DNA of 64,000 nt, taken from NCBI GenBank assembly GCA_026005175.1, contig BPKO01000004.1, positions 1 through 64,000 of the forward strand, in the 5' to 3' direction. Each line of letters opens with the position of its first letter. The first letter of the stretch is position 1. This DNA comes from Candidatus Tectimicrobiota bacterium (lineage in GTDB: Bacteria > Tectomicrobia > Entotheonellia > Entotheonellales > Entotheonellaceae). The notes under the pieces are model-generated. The model did no database searches and had not been told where the DNA came from. It worked only from the letters and a program-made list of their open reading frames with translations. Below, piece after piece: positions 54,176-63,005 of this stretch. The translations under genes were made by a program, and so were the position numbers.

Positions 54176-56536
54176 CTAGCCGCCGCGCGGCAGCGGGGCA
54201 GCCGGGTGCACCGTGGTGCGCAGCCGCATCCCCTGGGCCGAAAAGCCAAACAGCCCCTCGGGGCCAAAGACGCGGTGGAAGTCCTCGGGAGAAAAGAAAG
54301 GCTGGAACTTGCGCGCAAACTCTTCCAGGCGGCGCAAGTAGTAGTCGGTGTTCTCGTCGGGATGCGCCGGGTCCCACGCCTCGGCCAGGCGGGCGTTTTC
54401 AAAAGCGGTCACCGTGGCGCCGCTGCCGGCAATGTAGTACGCGATGCGGTCGCCCTTGCGCACCGGCTGCCCGGTCTCGCGGGCGCGGGCAATGGCCAGT
54501 TCGTAGGCCGCAGCGCGGCTGCGGCGCCCGGCGGCCACTGCCGCCTGGTAGTCCTCGGCGCTCTCCTTGAGCGTCTCGGTGCGCGCAAAGTCGGCCACCG
54601 TCCAGTCGTGGCGCAGGATGCGCTCGCGGGTAGCCAAGTAGAGGCGGTGCAGTCCCTCGATGTCCTCGCGCAAGAGCAAGGCAATGGCCTCGAGCACGAA
54701 CTGGCGGCCGAAGCGCTCAATGGCGCGCGACACCAGCGACGAGCCCTTGTAGTGCAGGGTACCGTCGTAGCCCAGCAGGGCGTAGTTTTTCTTCTTGTAC
54801 GACAGCATCTTGCAAAAGCGCCCCTCGAAGCCCAGGCGAATGCCGGCCGGCATTTCGGCGTTGAGGCACTCGAGAAAAACGCGCTCGGCGTCCTCGCCGC
54901 GCACCCCCGGCGGCGGCACGAAGAAGACGCCGTCGGTATCCACCTCTACCACCGTGCCGCCTTCGCGGCGGATGAGGGCGATGAGGTGGCGCAGGATCTG
55001 CTGCCCGGTGGCGGCCACGCGGTCGGCCTCCTCGAAGTCGTTGAACAGGGCCATGCTGAAGCCAAGCATGCCGTAAAAGCTGTTGATGAGAATTTTGTAC
55101 GAGCTCTGCTGGGCGTCGAGGCGGCTGCGCTCTTCAGAGGTGGCGGCGGTGCGCATGCGGTGCTTGGTGGCCAGGCGCAGCTCGGTAAGCCGGCGCAGCA
55201 GGGTCTGGAAGAGGCCCAGGGTGTCGGTGCGCGGCCGCACCTGGTGCTGGAGCATGATCGAGGGGTAGAGGCTCTCCACGTCGGCGTAGACCACCGGCCC
55301 CACGATGCCGGTGACGAAGACGTCGGTGTAGCCGCCCAGCTTCTGCACCCCGAGCTGGTTGCGCGGCAAGGCGTGGCGCTGGCGCAGGTACTCGCGCACG
55401 AAGAGGGCTTCGATTTTGGCCGCCGGCCCGGTGCGCGCCACCTGGCCGTAAGGCATGGGCAGCATCTGCGTCAGGTAAAACGTCGATGCCGAGAGGTGGC
55501 GGGCCAGGCGCTCGGTCTCCAGCACGTCGTCGCGGGCGTAAGCAAGCAACCGCTCGGGCTGGGTGCGCCACACTCGGGCCACCTCGGCGCCCTCCACGTA
55601 AGTGCGCTCGGGGGCGGCTAGGCCGAAGTAGCGCGCCGCCGTCTTCAGGCTGTAGTCGGGCAAGTCGCGCTTGTAGACGTCAAAAGCCAGGACCTGGAAG
55701 TAGGTGTCGATGACGTGGCGGCCGGCGATCTCCAGGGCCGGGAAATCCACGGTACGCTCGGCAAAGCGCACGCTGGCCGCAAAAGTGCGCGGCAGCGAGC
55801 CGTCGCGGCCGATGGCAAAGGGCACCCCGTGGCGCTGGCAGCGAGCCATGAGGTAAGGGAAGTCGAAGGCGTAGATGTTGTGGCCCTCGATGACGTCAGG
55901 GTCGCGGTCGCGCACGAGCGCCACCAGCGCTTCGAGCATCTCGCGCTCGCTGAGGGTGCGGCCGTCGATGAGGTGCTGCCAGCCGCGGTTGTCGGCCAGC
56001 GCGATGACGACGATGCGGTCTTCGGGGCGCTCGGCCTGCGGGAAGCTGCCCGTGGTAAGCACCTCGATGTCGAGCTGCAGGCGGTGCAGGTCGTCAAAGG
56101 TCATGCCTTTGAACAGGGTGCGGCCGCTCTGCATGAGGTACTGCTGCGCCGGGCTGGCGATGAGGTAGAGCTGGCTGGGGCGCTGCGTGCCGCTGCCGGC
56201 TGCCTGCGCCACGTGGCGCACCGCCTCGCGGTAGGCCTGCCAGGAGGTGAAGACCACCAGGTAGCGGTAGTAATTGTCGCCGCGCAGCCGCTGGCAGCGA
56301 AAGCGCTGGCGGGGAAAGCCTTCCAGCAGGCGCAAGTCGGCGAGGAAAAAGAAGGGGTAAAACGGCACGTCCTCGGTGCGCAGCCCGCCGCCGGGCGCGT
56401 CGCGCCAGTAAAGGCGCATCGCCGCTTGCTCTGCCTCCTGGCGCAGCGGGTGCAGGGCCACGAGGCGCGGCGCCGGGTCGTGGCCGTAAAGGACAGGATC
56501 CTCACCTGTGGCCGCGGCGGTGGCCGGCACGGGCAT
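54176..56536 (-). CDS. polB: DNA polymerase II, family B
   Basis: A 786-residue family B polymerase, close to E. coli Pol II (783). The exonuclease has LDIEV (D156/E158), EGHNIYAFDFPYL (D225) and YARDDVLETERL. The polymerase has motif A YADVESLYPSIMLQH, motif B KILINSFYGMLGFS and motif C VEVDTDGVFFV. Pol II serves repair and replication restart. The ATG at 56536 fits the family length; the open frame further upstream to 57136 is antisense to an SDR gene. It is convergent with MbtH. Confidence 0.95.
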   Translation of the reverse strand: MPVPATAAATGEDPVLYGHDPAPRLVALHPLRQEAEQAAMRLYWRDAPGGGLRTEDVPFYPFFFLADLRLLEGFPRQRFRCQRLRGDNYYRYLVVFTSWQAYREAVRHVAQAAGSGTQRPSQLYLIASPAQQYLMQSGRTLFKGMTFDDLHRLQLDIEVLTTGSFPQAERPEDRIVVIALADNRGWQHLIDGRTLSEREMLEALVALVRDRDPDVIEGHNIYAFDFPYLMARCQRHGVPFAIGRDGSLPRTFAASVRFAERTVDFPALEIAGRHVIDTYFQVLAFDVYKRDLPDYSLKTAARYFGLAAPERTYVEGAEVARVWRTQPERLLAYARDDVLETERLARHLSASTFYLTQMLPMPYGQVARTGPAAKIEALFVREYLRQRHALPRNQLGVQKLGGYTDVFVTGIVGPVVYADVESLYPSIMLQHQVRPRTDTLGLFQTLLRRLTELRLATKHRMRTAATSEERSRLDAQQSSYKILINSFYGMLGFSMALFNDFEEADRVAATGQQILRHLIALIRREGGTVVEVDTDGVFFVPPPGVRGEDAERVFLECLNAEMPAGIRLGFEGRFCKMLSYKKKNYALLGYDGTLHYKGSSLVSRAIERFGRQFVLEAIALLLREDIEGLHRLYLATRERILRHDWTVADFARTETLKESAEDYQAAVAAGRRSRAAAYELAIARARETGQPVRKGDRIAYYIAGSGATVTAFENARLAEAWDPAHPDENTDYYLRRLEEFARKFQPFFSPEDFHRVFGPEGLFGFSAQGMRLRTTVHPAAPLPRGG

Positions 56537-56668
56537 GGCAGGCTCCTCTGCATGGAAACGCACGTCCTGATTGTAAAGCGCCCTGCCAGCAGGTGCAATT
56601 GCCCCCCGTAGCATGGCGGCAGGGTCTATGTTATGGTTGAAATATCCCGGACAGAAGGAGACGGCGGC

Positions 56669-57437
56669 GTGTCCCTTCCTCCCCCCCTTGACCTGTCGTC
56701 GAAAGTGGCCATCGTCACCGGCGCCAGCCAGGGCATCGGCCGCGCCATTGCCGTGTGCCTGGCGCGCTGGGGCGCCCGCGTCACCCTGGCGGCGCGCCAC
56801 CGCGAGCGCTTGCTCGAAACCGCCGCGCTGGTGGCCGAAGCCGGCAGCGAGGCCCTGCGTGGTACCCACCGACGTGACGCGCGCCGACCAGGTGCAGGCG
56901 ATGGTCGATGCCACCCTGGCGCGCTTTGGGCGCCTCGACGTGCTGGTCAACAACGCCGGCATCATGCTGCAGCGCCCCTTCCTGGAGCTCAGCGAAGAAG
57001 AGTGGCACCACGTGCTGGACACCAACCTGACCAGCATGTTCCTCTGCTGCCAGCGCGCCGGCCGCCACTTCGTGGCCCAGCAGTACGGCCGCATCGTCAA
57101 CATCGCCTCGCACTGGGCCTTCATCGGGGTGAGCAACGTCGCCCCTTACTGCGCCAGCAAAGGCGGCGTGGTGCAGCTCACCCGCGCCCTGGCCGTGGAG
57201 TGGGCCCGCTACAACATCACGGTCAATGCCGTGGCCCCGGGCTACATCGCCACCGAGCTCAACGCCGAGGCGCGCAGCATCGAAGGCTTGCGCAACCACA
57301 TGCTGCGCCAGATCCCCCTGCGCCGCTTCGGTGACGTCGCGGAAGTGGCGCCCCTGGTAGCTTTTTTGAGCAGCGACGCCGCCAGCTTCATCACCGGCCA
57401 GACCTTCGTCGTCGACGGAGGGCAAATCAGTGCCTGA
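56669..57437 (+). CDS. Short-chain dehydrogenase/reductase, with a frameshift
   Basis: A classical SDR of about 255 residues after correction. The N-terminus has VAIVTGASQGIGRAIAV and LAARHRERLLET; the frame breaks at GAGGCCCTGCG (about 56850-56860). Dropping one C gives SEACVVPTDVTRADQ, then NNAGIM, NIASHW and YCASKGG. GTG at 56669 follows AAGGAG. FabG-like alcohol/oxoacyl reductases are the closest group. It overlaps the SelT/W/H-like gene by 8 bp. Confidence 0.87.
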
Positions 57438-57708
57438 GCCGCGCCTGGAGATCGAGTACTGCACCCAGTGCCGCTGGCTGCTGCGCGCCGCCTGGCTGGC
57501 GCAGGAGCTGCTGACCACCTTTGCCGCCGAGCTGGGAGAAGTGGCGCTGATTCCGGGCCGCGGCGGCGTCTTCGAGGTGCGCCTGGGCAGCGAGACCCTG
57601 TGGTCGCGCCAGGCGCAGGGCCGCTTTCCCGAACCCAAGGAAATCAAGCGGCTGCTGCGCGACCGCGTGGCGCCGGGGAAAGACTTGGGCCATGCCGACC
57701 GCCGGTGA
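57430..57708 (+). CDS. SelT/SelW/SelH family redox protein (Cys form)
   Basis: This 92-residue thioredoxin-like protein has the CxxC redox site (YCTQCRWLLRA) at residues 11-14 and the family end LWSRQAQGRFPEPKEIKRLLRD. Cysteine stands where selenoproteins of this family have Sec. It probably takes part in redox sensing or thiol repair. GTG at 57430 overlaps the SDR stop. It runs just ahead of the ABC binding protein gene. Confidence 0.85.
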   Translation: MPEPRLEIEYCTQCRWLLRAAWLAQELLTTFAAELGEVALIPGRGGVFEVRLGSETLWSRQAQGRFPEPKEIKRLLRDRVAPGKDLGHADRR

Positions 57709-57727
57709 GCGAGCGCGAGGGCGGGCA

Positions 57728-59948
57728 ATGGCAGGCAAAACGCGCGCCGCAGGGCGCTTGGGCTATGCCCTGCTGCTGGCCTGCCTCCTGGCCGCCTGCA
57801 CCAACAACCCTTACCGGCCAAGCGAGGCGGGGAAGAACATTTACTACGACACCTTTAGCGAGGAACCCAAGCACCTCGACCCGGCGCGGGCGTACTCTTC
57901 CGACGAGTATACCTTCATCAACCAGATCTACGAGCCGCCCCTGCAGTACCACTACCTCGAGCGCCCCTACACCCTGGCGCCGCTTACCGCCACCGCGGTG
58001 CCCGAGCCGCAGTACTTTGACGCCCAGGGCCGGCCCTTGCCGCCAGAAGCGCCGGCAGAGCAAGTGGCGCGGGTGGTCTACGAGATTCGCCTCAAGCCCG
58101 GCATTTACTACCAGGAGCACCCCGCCTTTGCCCGCACCGCCGACGGCCGCTACCGCTGGCACCTGCCGCCCGAGGCGTCGTTTCCCAAAGTCGAGCATCC
58201 CGACGAGCTGCCGGGCAAAGGCACGCGCACCCTGCGCGCCGAGGACTACGTCTACCAGATCAAGCGCCTGGCCCATCCCTTGCTCGAGTGCCCCATTTAC
58301 CCCTTGCTGGCCACTTACATCGAGGGCTTTGCCGCCTTCCGGCAGCGCCTGGAAGCGGAAATTGCCCGCATCCGCGCCGAGCGGCGCCGGCGGGCAGGCA
58401 TTTTTTACAACCAGGAAGCCGACGAGCGCCGCCATCCCATTTACCTCGACTTGCGCCAGTACGACTTGCCCGGGGCGCAGGTGGTGGACGAGCTGACCTT
58501 TCGCATCGTCCTCACCAAGAAGTACCCGCAGTTCCTTTACTGGCTGGCCATGCCCTTCTTTGCCCCCATGCCCTGGGAAGTGGACCGCTTCTACACCCAG
58601 GCTGCGGCGGTCGAGCAGAACCTCACCCTGGACCGCTTTCCCGTGGGCACCGGCCCCTTCACCCTGGCCATGAACCGCCCCAACTACCGCATGGTGCTGC
58701 GCCGCAACCCGCGGTTTCACGACGAGCGCTACCCCAGCGAGGGCACGCCCGAGGACGAGGCCCCTGGGGCTGCTTGCCGATCGCGGCAAGCGCCTGCCTT
58801 TTCTCGACGCCGCCGTCTACGTGCTGGAAAAAGAGAGCGTGCCGCGCTGGCACAAGTTCCTGCAGGGCTACTACGACACCTCGGGCATCACCTCGGACGT
58901 CTTCGACCAGGCGGTGCAGGTGACCGAAGCGGGCGTCGAGCTCACCGAAGCCTTGCGTGCCAAGCACATCCGCCTGCTCACCGCCGTGTCGCCCACCACT
59001 TACTACTACGCCTTCAACATGCTCGACGACGTGGTGGGGGGCTACGACGAGCGGCGGCGCAAGCTGCGCCAGGCGCTTTCTATCGCCCTCAACACCGAGG
59101 AGTACATCCAGATCTTTCTCAACGGCCGCGGCATTCCCGCCCAGAGCCCTATTCCTCCCGGCATTTTCGGCTACCAGGAAGGCCCGGAGGGGATCAACCC
59201 GGTGGTCTACGAGTGGGACGCGCGCTTGGGAAGGCCGCGGCGCAAGAGCCTGGAGGTGGCCCGCCGCCTGCTGGCCGAAGCCGGCTACCCCGGTGGCCGC
59301 GACGCCAGCGGCCGGCCGCTGGTGATTTTCTTCGACACCACCGCCGCCGGCCCCGGTTCCAAGCCCTTCCTCGACTGGCTGCGCAAGCAGTTTGCGGCCC
59401 TCGGCGTGCAGCTGCAAGTGCGCGCCACCGACTACAACCAGTTCCGCAACAAAGTGCTGCAGGGAAACTTCCAGCTCATCCAGTGGGGCTGGCACGCCGA
59501 CTACCCCGACCCGGAGAACTTTCTCTTCCTGCTTTACGGCCCCAACGCCAAAGTGCGCTCGCAGGGCGAAAACGCCGCCAACTACGACAACCCGCGCTTT
59601 AACGCGCTCTTTCGGCGCATGGAAAACATGCCCAACTCCCCCGAGCGCCTAGCCCTCATCCGCGAGATGCTGGCCATTGCCCGCGAGGACGCCCCCTGGA
59701 TCTGGGGCTTTCATCCGGTGAGCTTCGGGCTCTACCACGAGTGGTACCACAACGCCAAGCCCATGCTCTTTGGGGGTAACACCCTGAAGTACAAGCGCAT
59801 CGACGCGGCGCTGCGCGAGAAGCGCCGCGCCGAGTGGAACCGGCCGGTGACCGCGCCGCTGTGGGTGGCGCTGGCCCTGTTTCTTCTTGGCACCATTCCC
59901 GCCACCCTGACCATTTACCGGCGCCAGCGCGGAGTGCCGCAGCCATGA
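57728..59948 (+). CDS. Peptide-type ABC transporter substrate-binding lipoprotein with a C-terminal membrane helix, frameshifted
   Basis: A family 5 extracellular binding protein, about 739 residues after correction. A lipobox LLAACTNN lies near residue 22. The N-terminal lobe has EEPKHLDPARAYSSDE and the C-terminal lobe LSIALNTEEYIQIFLNGRG. The frame breaks in GAGGCCCCTGGGG (about 58758-58770); dropping one C gives EDEALGLLADRGKRLPF. Unusually it ends with a hydrophobic helix, APLWVALALFLLGTIPATL, then RRQRGVPQP. Both ends would be held in the membrane. It overlaps the permease by ATGA. Confidence 0.88.
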
Positions 59949-61270
59949 CCGCTTACATCGTCCGGCGCGTGCTCTACGCCATCCCCATCCTGCTCGGGGT
60001 CAACGTCATCGTCTTCGTGCTCTTTTTCTTCGTCAACTCCCCTGACGACATGGCGCGCGCCCACCTGGGCCACAAGCGCGTCACGCCGGAGCACATCGAC
60101 CGCTGGAAGCGCGAACGTTCTTTGCACCTGCCCTACTTTTACAACCCCGGCTGGCGGCGTATCGGCTCGCTGCCGGCGAGCGAGCGCCTCAACACCGCCA
60201 CCTTTCCCACTGCCGGCGCTGGCGAGTACGCCCTGGTGGTGGAAGCGCCGGCGGCGCGCGCCGCGGCGCAGCCGCGCCGCCTGCGCCTGCAGAGCACGCC
60301 CCCCGGGCGGCTGGTGCTGCCTGACGCCTTTGCCCCCGACGGCTGGCTGGCCTTGCCGGCCGACACCGAGCGGCGCCGCTTCGTGTTTCGCGTGACGCCG
60401 GCCGCGGCGCCGGAAGCCGAACCGCCCACCCTGCAGGTGACGTTCCAGGTGGAGACGCCGGCCCCGGCGCACCGCGTGCTGCTCGAGTACAAGGAGCCGC
60501 TGCCGCTTTTGGCCCGCTTCACCCAGACGATTTTCTTCCAGCGCTCGCTCAAGATGCTGGTCTTCCAGTACGGCACTTCTGACGACGGCAAGGACATCGG
60601 GGCAGAAATCGCCAAGCGCATCGGCCCCAGCCTGAGCATCACCGTGCCCGCTTTTGTGCTCGGGCTGCTGCTCGACGTCTTTTTCGCCATGATGGTGGCG
60701 TTCTACCGCGGCACGTACGTGGACTACTGGGCGGTGTTTGTCTGCGTCATCCTCATGTCCATCTCGGCACTGTTTTACATCCTGGGCGGCCAGGTGCTGC
60801 TGGGCAAGTACCTGCGCCTGGTACCCATCTCCGGCTTTGACTATGGCATTTACAGCCTCAAGTTTGTCGTCCTGCCGGTGCTGGTCGCCATTATTGCCGG
60901 GCTGGGGGGCCAGGTGCGCTTTTACCGCACCATTTTTCTTGAAGAGATCAACAAGGACTACGTGCGCACGGCGCGCGCCAAGGGGCTGCCCGAAAGCGTG
61001 GTGCTTTTCGTGCACACCCTCAAAAACGCCATGATCCCCATTCTCACCAGCGTGGTGGTCAGCCTGCCCTTTCTTTTTGCCGGCAGCCTGCTGCTGGAGT
61101 CGTTTTTTGCCATTCCCGGCATGGGCTCTTTTATGCTCGACGCCATCCAGCGGCAGGACTTTGCGGTGGTGCAGGCCATGGTGTCGCTGGGCTCGTTTCT
61201 CTACGTGGTGGGGCTGCTGCTGACCGACATCAGCTACACCCTGGTTGACCCGCGGGTGCGGCTGGAGTGA
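59945..61270 (+). CDS. ABC transporter permease 1 (DppB-like, large periplasmic insertion)
   Basis: A 441-residue DppB-type permease. The first helix (AYIVRRVLYAIPILLGVNVIV) starts normally. After VNSPDDMARAHLGHKRVTPE comes an insertion of about 150 residues (roughly 70-215), rich in Ala/Pro and predicted beta, before the core resumes. The cytoplasmic EAA loop is VRTARAKGLPESVVLFVHTLK, as is usual for this family. The insertion faces the periplasm and could contact the doubly anchored binding protein. Confidence 0.9.
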   Translation: MTAYIVRRVLYAIPILLGVNVIVFVLFFFVNSPDDMARAHLGHKRVTPEHIDRWKRERSLHLPYFYNPGWRRIGSLPASERLNTATFPTAGAGEYALVVEAPAARAAAQPRRLRLQSTPPGRLVLPDAFAPDGWLALPADTERRRFVFRVTPAAAPEAEPPTLQVTFQVETPAPAHRVLLEYKEPLPLLARFTQTIFFQRSLKMLVFQYGTSDDGKDIGAEIAKRIGPSLSITVPAFVLGLLLDVFFAMMVAFYRGTYVDYWAVFVCVILMSISALFYILGGQVLLGKYLRLVPISGFDYGIYSLKFVVLPVLVAIIAGLGGQVRFYRTIFLEEINKDYVRTARAKGLPESVVLFVHTLKNAMIPILTSVVVSLPFLFAGSLLLESFFAIPGMGSFMLDAIQRQDFAVVQAMVSLGSFLYVVGLLLTDISYTLVDPRVRLE

Positions 61271-61275
61271 GGGCG

Positions 61276-62643
61276 ATGTTGGGCGTGCAACCGGTGCTGC
61301 TGTGGAGCGACGCGCTCATTTTTGCGCTGCTGCTGGGCGGCGGGGTGTGGCTGGGGCTGGCGCTGCGGCGCGAGTACTGGCGCGTGGCGCTGCGGCAGGT
61401 GGCGAGCAACCGCGCGGCGGCGCTCTGCTTTGGCATCCTCTGCCTTTACGGCGCGGTGGGCTTTCTTGACACGCTTCACTTCCGCGTGGTGTCGCCGGCT
61501 GCACCGGCGGGGGGAAACATCCAGAGCCTGCTCGACCTTCTCTGCCGGCGCCTGGCACAGCAAAGCGAGAAGACCTACTCGGCGCCTTTTGCCACCCACC
61601 TCTACACCAAAGAGACGGTCTTTTTGCCCGACGGCCGCCAGGTGCGCACTTACCCGCGGCTGCGCTACGGCGGCCGCCACTTGCAGGTTCCGCAGCAGCG
61701 CTGGCCCGATATCCGCGCCCGCCTGGTGGAAGGGCTGGGCTGGGGCCTGGGCAGCGGCGTCGTGCTGCTGCTGGGGCTGCTGGGCTTGCTGGCCTGGGGG
61801 CGGCGGCGCGGCGTGGCGGCAGAGCGCCTGGCCGCCTGGCGGCGGCGCGGCCTGGGGGTGGTGGGCTTCCTTACCGCGGTGGCGGTGCTGGTGGCGGAAG
61901 TGGTGGTGCTCAGCGCCGGCTATCACATTCTGGGCACCGACAAGGCAGGGCAAGACGTCTTTTACACCGCCCTCAAGAGCGTGCGCACCGGGCTGGTCAT
62001 CGGCACCCTCACCACGCTCATCGTCACCCCCTTTGCCATTCTCTTCGGGGTGCTGGCCGGCTACTTCGGTGGCCGCGTCGACGACGTCATCCAGTACATT
62101 TACACCACCCTCTCCTCTATCCCCGACATTTTGCTCATCGCCGCCGCCATGCTCATTTTCCAGGTGGGCCTTACCGCCAAAGAGACGGTCATTTCGGCCG
62201 ACGAGCGCCTCGTGTACCTGTGCCTCATCATGGGCATTACTTCCTGGACCGGCCTGTGCCGCCTCATCCGCGCCGAGGTGCTCAAGCTGCGCGAGATCGA
62301 GTACGTGCAAGCGGCCGATGCCTTTGGCGTGTCGCGCGCCACCATCATCCTGCGCCACCTGGTGCCCAACGTGCTGCACATCGTGCTCATTTCCGTGATC
62401 CTGCGCTTCAGCGGCCTGGTGCTGGCCGAAGCGGTGCTGGCTTACGTGGGCATCGGCGTCGACCCTTCCATGCAGTCCTGGGGCAACATGATCAACCAGG
62501 CGCGGCTGGAGCTGGCGCGCGAGCCGGTGGTGTGGTGGAACCTCTTTGCCGCCTTTGTCTTCATGTTCGGCCTGGTGCTGCCGGCCAACATCTTTGGCGA
62601 CGCGGTGCGCGACGCCCTCGACCCCCGGCTGCGCACGCAGTAA
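61276..62643 (+). CDS. ABC transporter permease 2 (DppC-like, extended N-terminal region)
   Basis: A 455-residue DppC-type permease. Two early hydrophobic segments (about 10-30 and 55-68) bracket a loop, and a large periplasmic region follows, before a further helix (LGWGLGSGVVLLLGLLGLLAW). The core has GTDKAGQDVFYTALKSVR, the EAA loop YVQAADAFGVSRATIILRHLV and SMQSWGNMI. The start is the ATG at 61276 (a GTG at 61267 is possible). No ATP-binding subunit gene follows; they may be elsewhere. Confidence 0.9.
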   Translation: MLGVQPVLLWSDALIFALLLGGGVWLGLALRREYWRVALRQVASNRAAALCFGILCLYGAVGFLDTLHFRVVSPAAPAGGNIQSLLDLLCRRLAQQSEKTYSAPFATHLYTKETVFLPDGRQVRTYPRLRYGGRHLQVPQQRWPDIRARLVEGLGWGLGSGVVLLLGLLGLLAWGRRRGVAAERLAAWRRRGLGVVGFLTAVAVLVAEVVVLSAGYHILGTDKAGQDVFYTALKSVRTGLVIGTLTTLIVTPFAILFGVLAGYFGGRVDDVIQYIYTTLSSIPDILLIAAAMLIFQVGLTAKETVISADERLVYLCLIMGITSWTGLCRLIRAEVLKLREIEYVQAADAFGVSRATIILRHLVPNVLHIVLISVILRFSGLVLAEAVLAYVGIGVDPSMQSWGNMINQARLELAREPVVWWNLFAAFVFMFGLVLPANIFGDAVRDALDPRLRTQ

Positions 62644-62716
62644 CCGCCGCATCAGCTGGCCCTGGCTTGACCTCCCCGGCAGCGGGCGTTATGCTGGCTC
62701 GAGGGGGAAATCCGGT

Positions 62717-63004
62717 ATGGACGACGTGGCGGCCCGCCTTGGCGATCTCCACAAGCGCCTTGACGACCTGCGCAGCGAGACCACCAAGCGGCTCGACGAC
62801 CTGCGCAGCGAGATGAACAATCGCTTCGACGACCTGCGCAGCGAGATGAACAATCGCTTTAGCGATTTCAATCAGCGCTTTAGCGACCTCAATCAGCGCT
62901 TTAGCGACCTCAACCAGCGCCTCACCACCCTGATGTGGGTCATCACCGCCTGGTTCAGCCTGCTCACCGTCCTGGTGATCGTCTTTAAGTTTCTGCGCGT
63001 CTAG
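62717..63004 (+). CDS. Small coiled-coil membrane protein with 11-residue repeats
   Basis: This 95-residue protein has nearly identical repeats of the type LDDLRSEMNNRF and SDLNQRF over residues 10-70, each spaced 11 or 7 residues. They form a long amphipathic coiled coil, followed by one transmembrane helix (LMWVITAWFSLLTVLVIVFKFL). The DNA itself is repetitive at about 62755-62930. It resembles phage haemolysin XhlA-type and similar small anchors; the function is unknown. It lies 73 bp after the permease genes, in the same direction. Confidence 0.8.
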   Translation: MDDVAARLGDLHKRLDDLRSETTKRLDDLRSEMNNRFDDLRSEMNNRFSDFNQRFSDLNQRFSDLNQRLTTLMWVITAWFSLLTVLVIVFKFLRV

Positions 63005-63005
63005 C

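Noticed and set aside
54176-57136. 986-residue version of DNA polymerase II
   Set aside because: The first 200 residues are antisense to the SDR gene. The family N-terminus and length fit the ATG at 56536.
57430-57708. Selenoprotein
   Set aside because: The redox site is CxxC with ordinary TGC/TGT codons; no in-frame TGA is needed.
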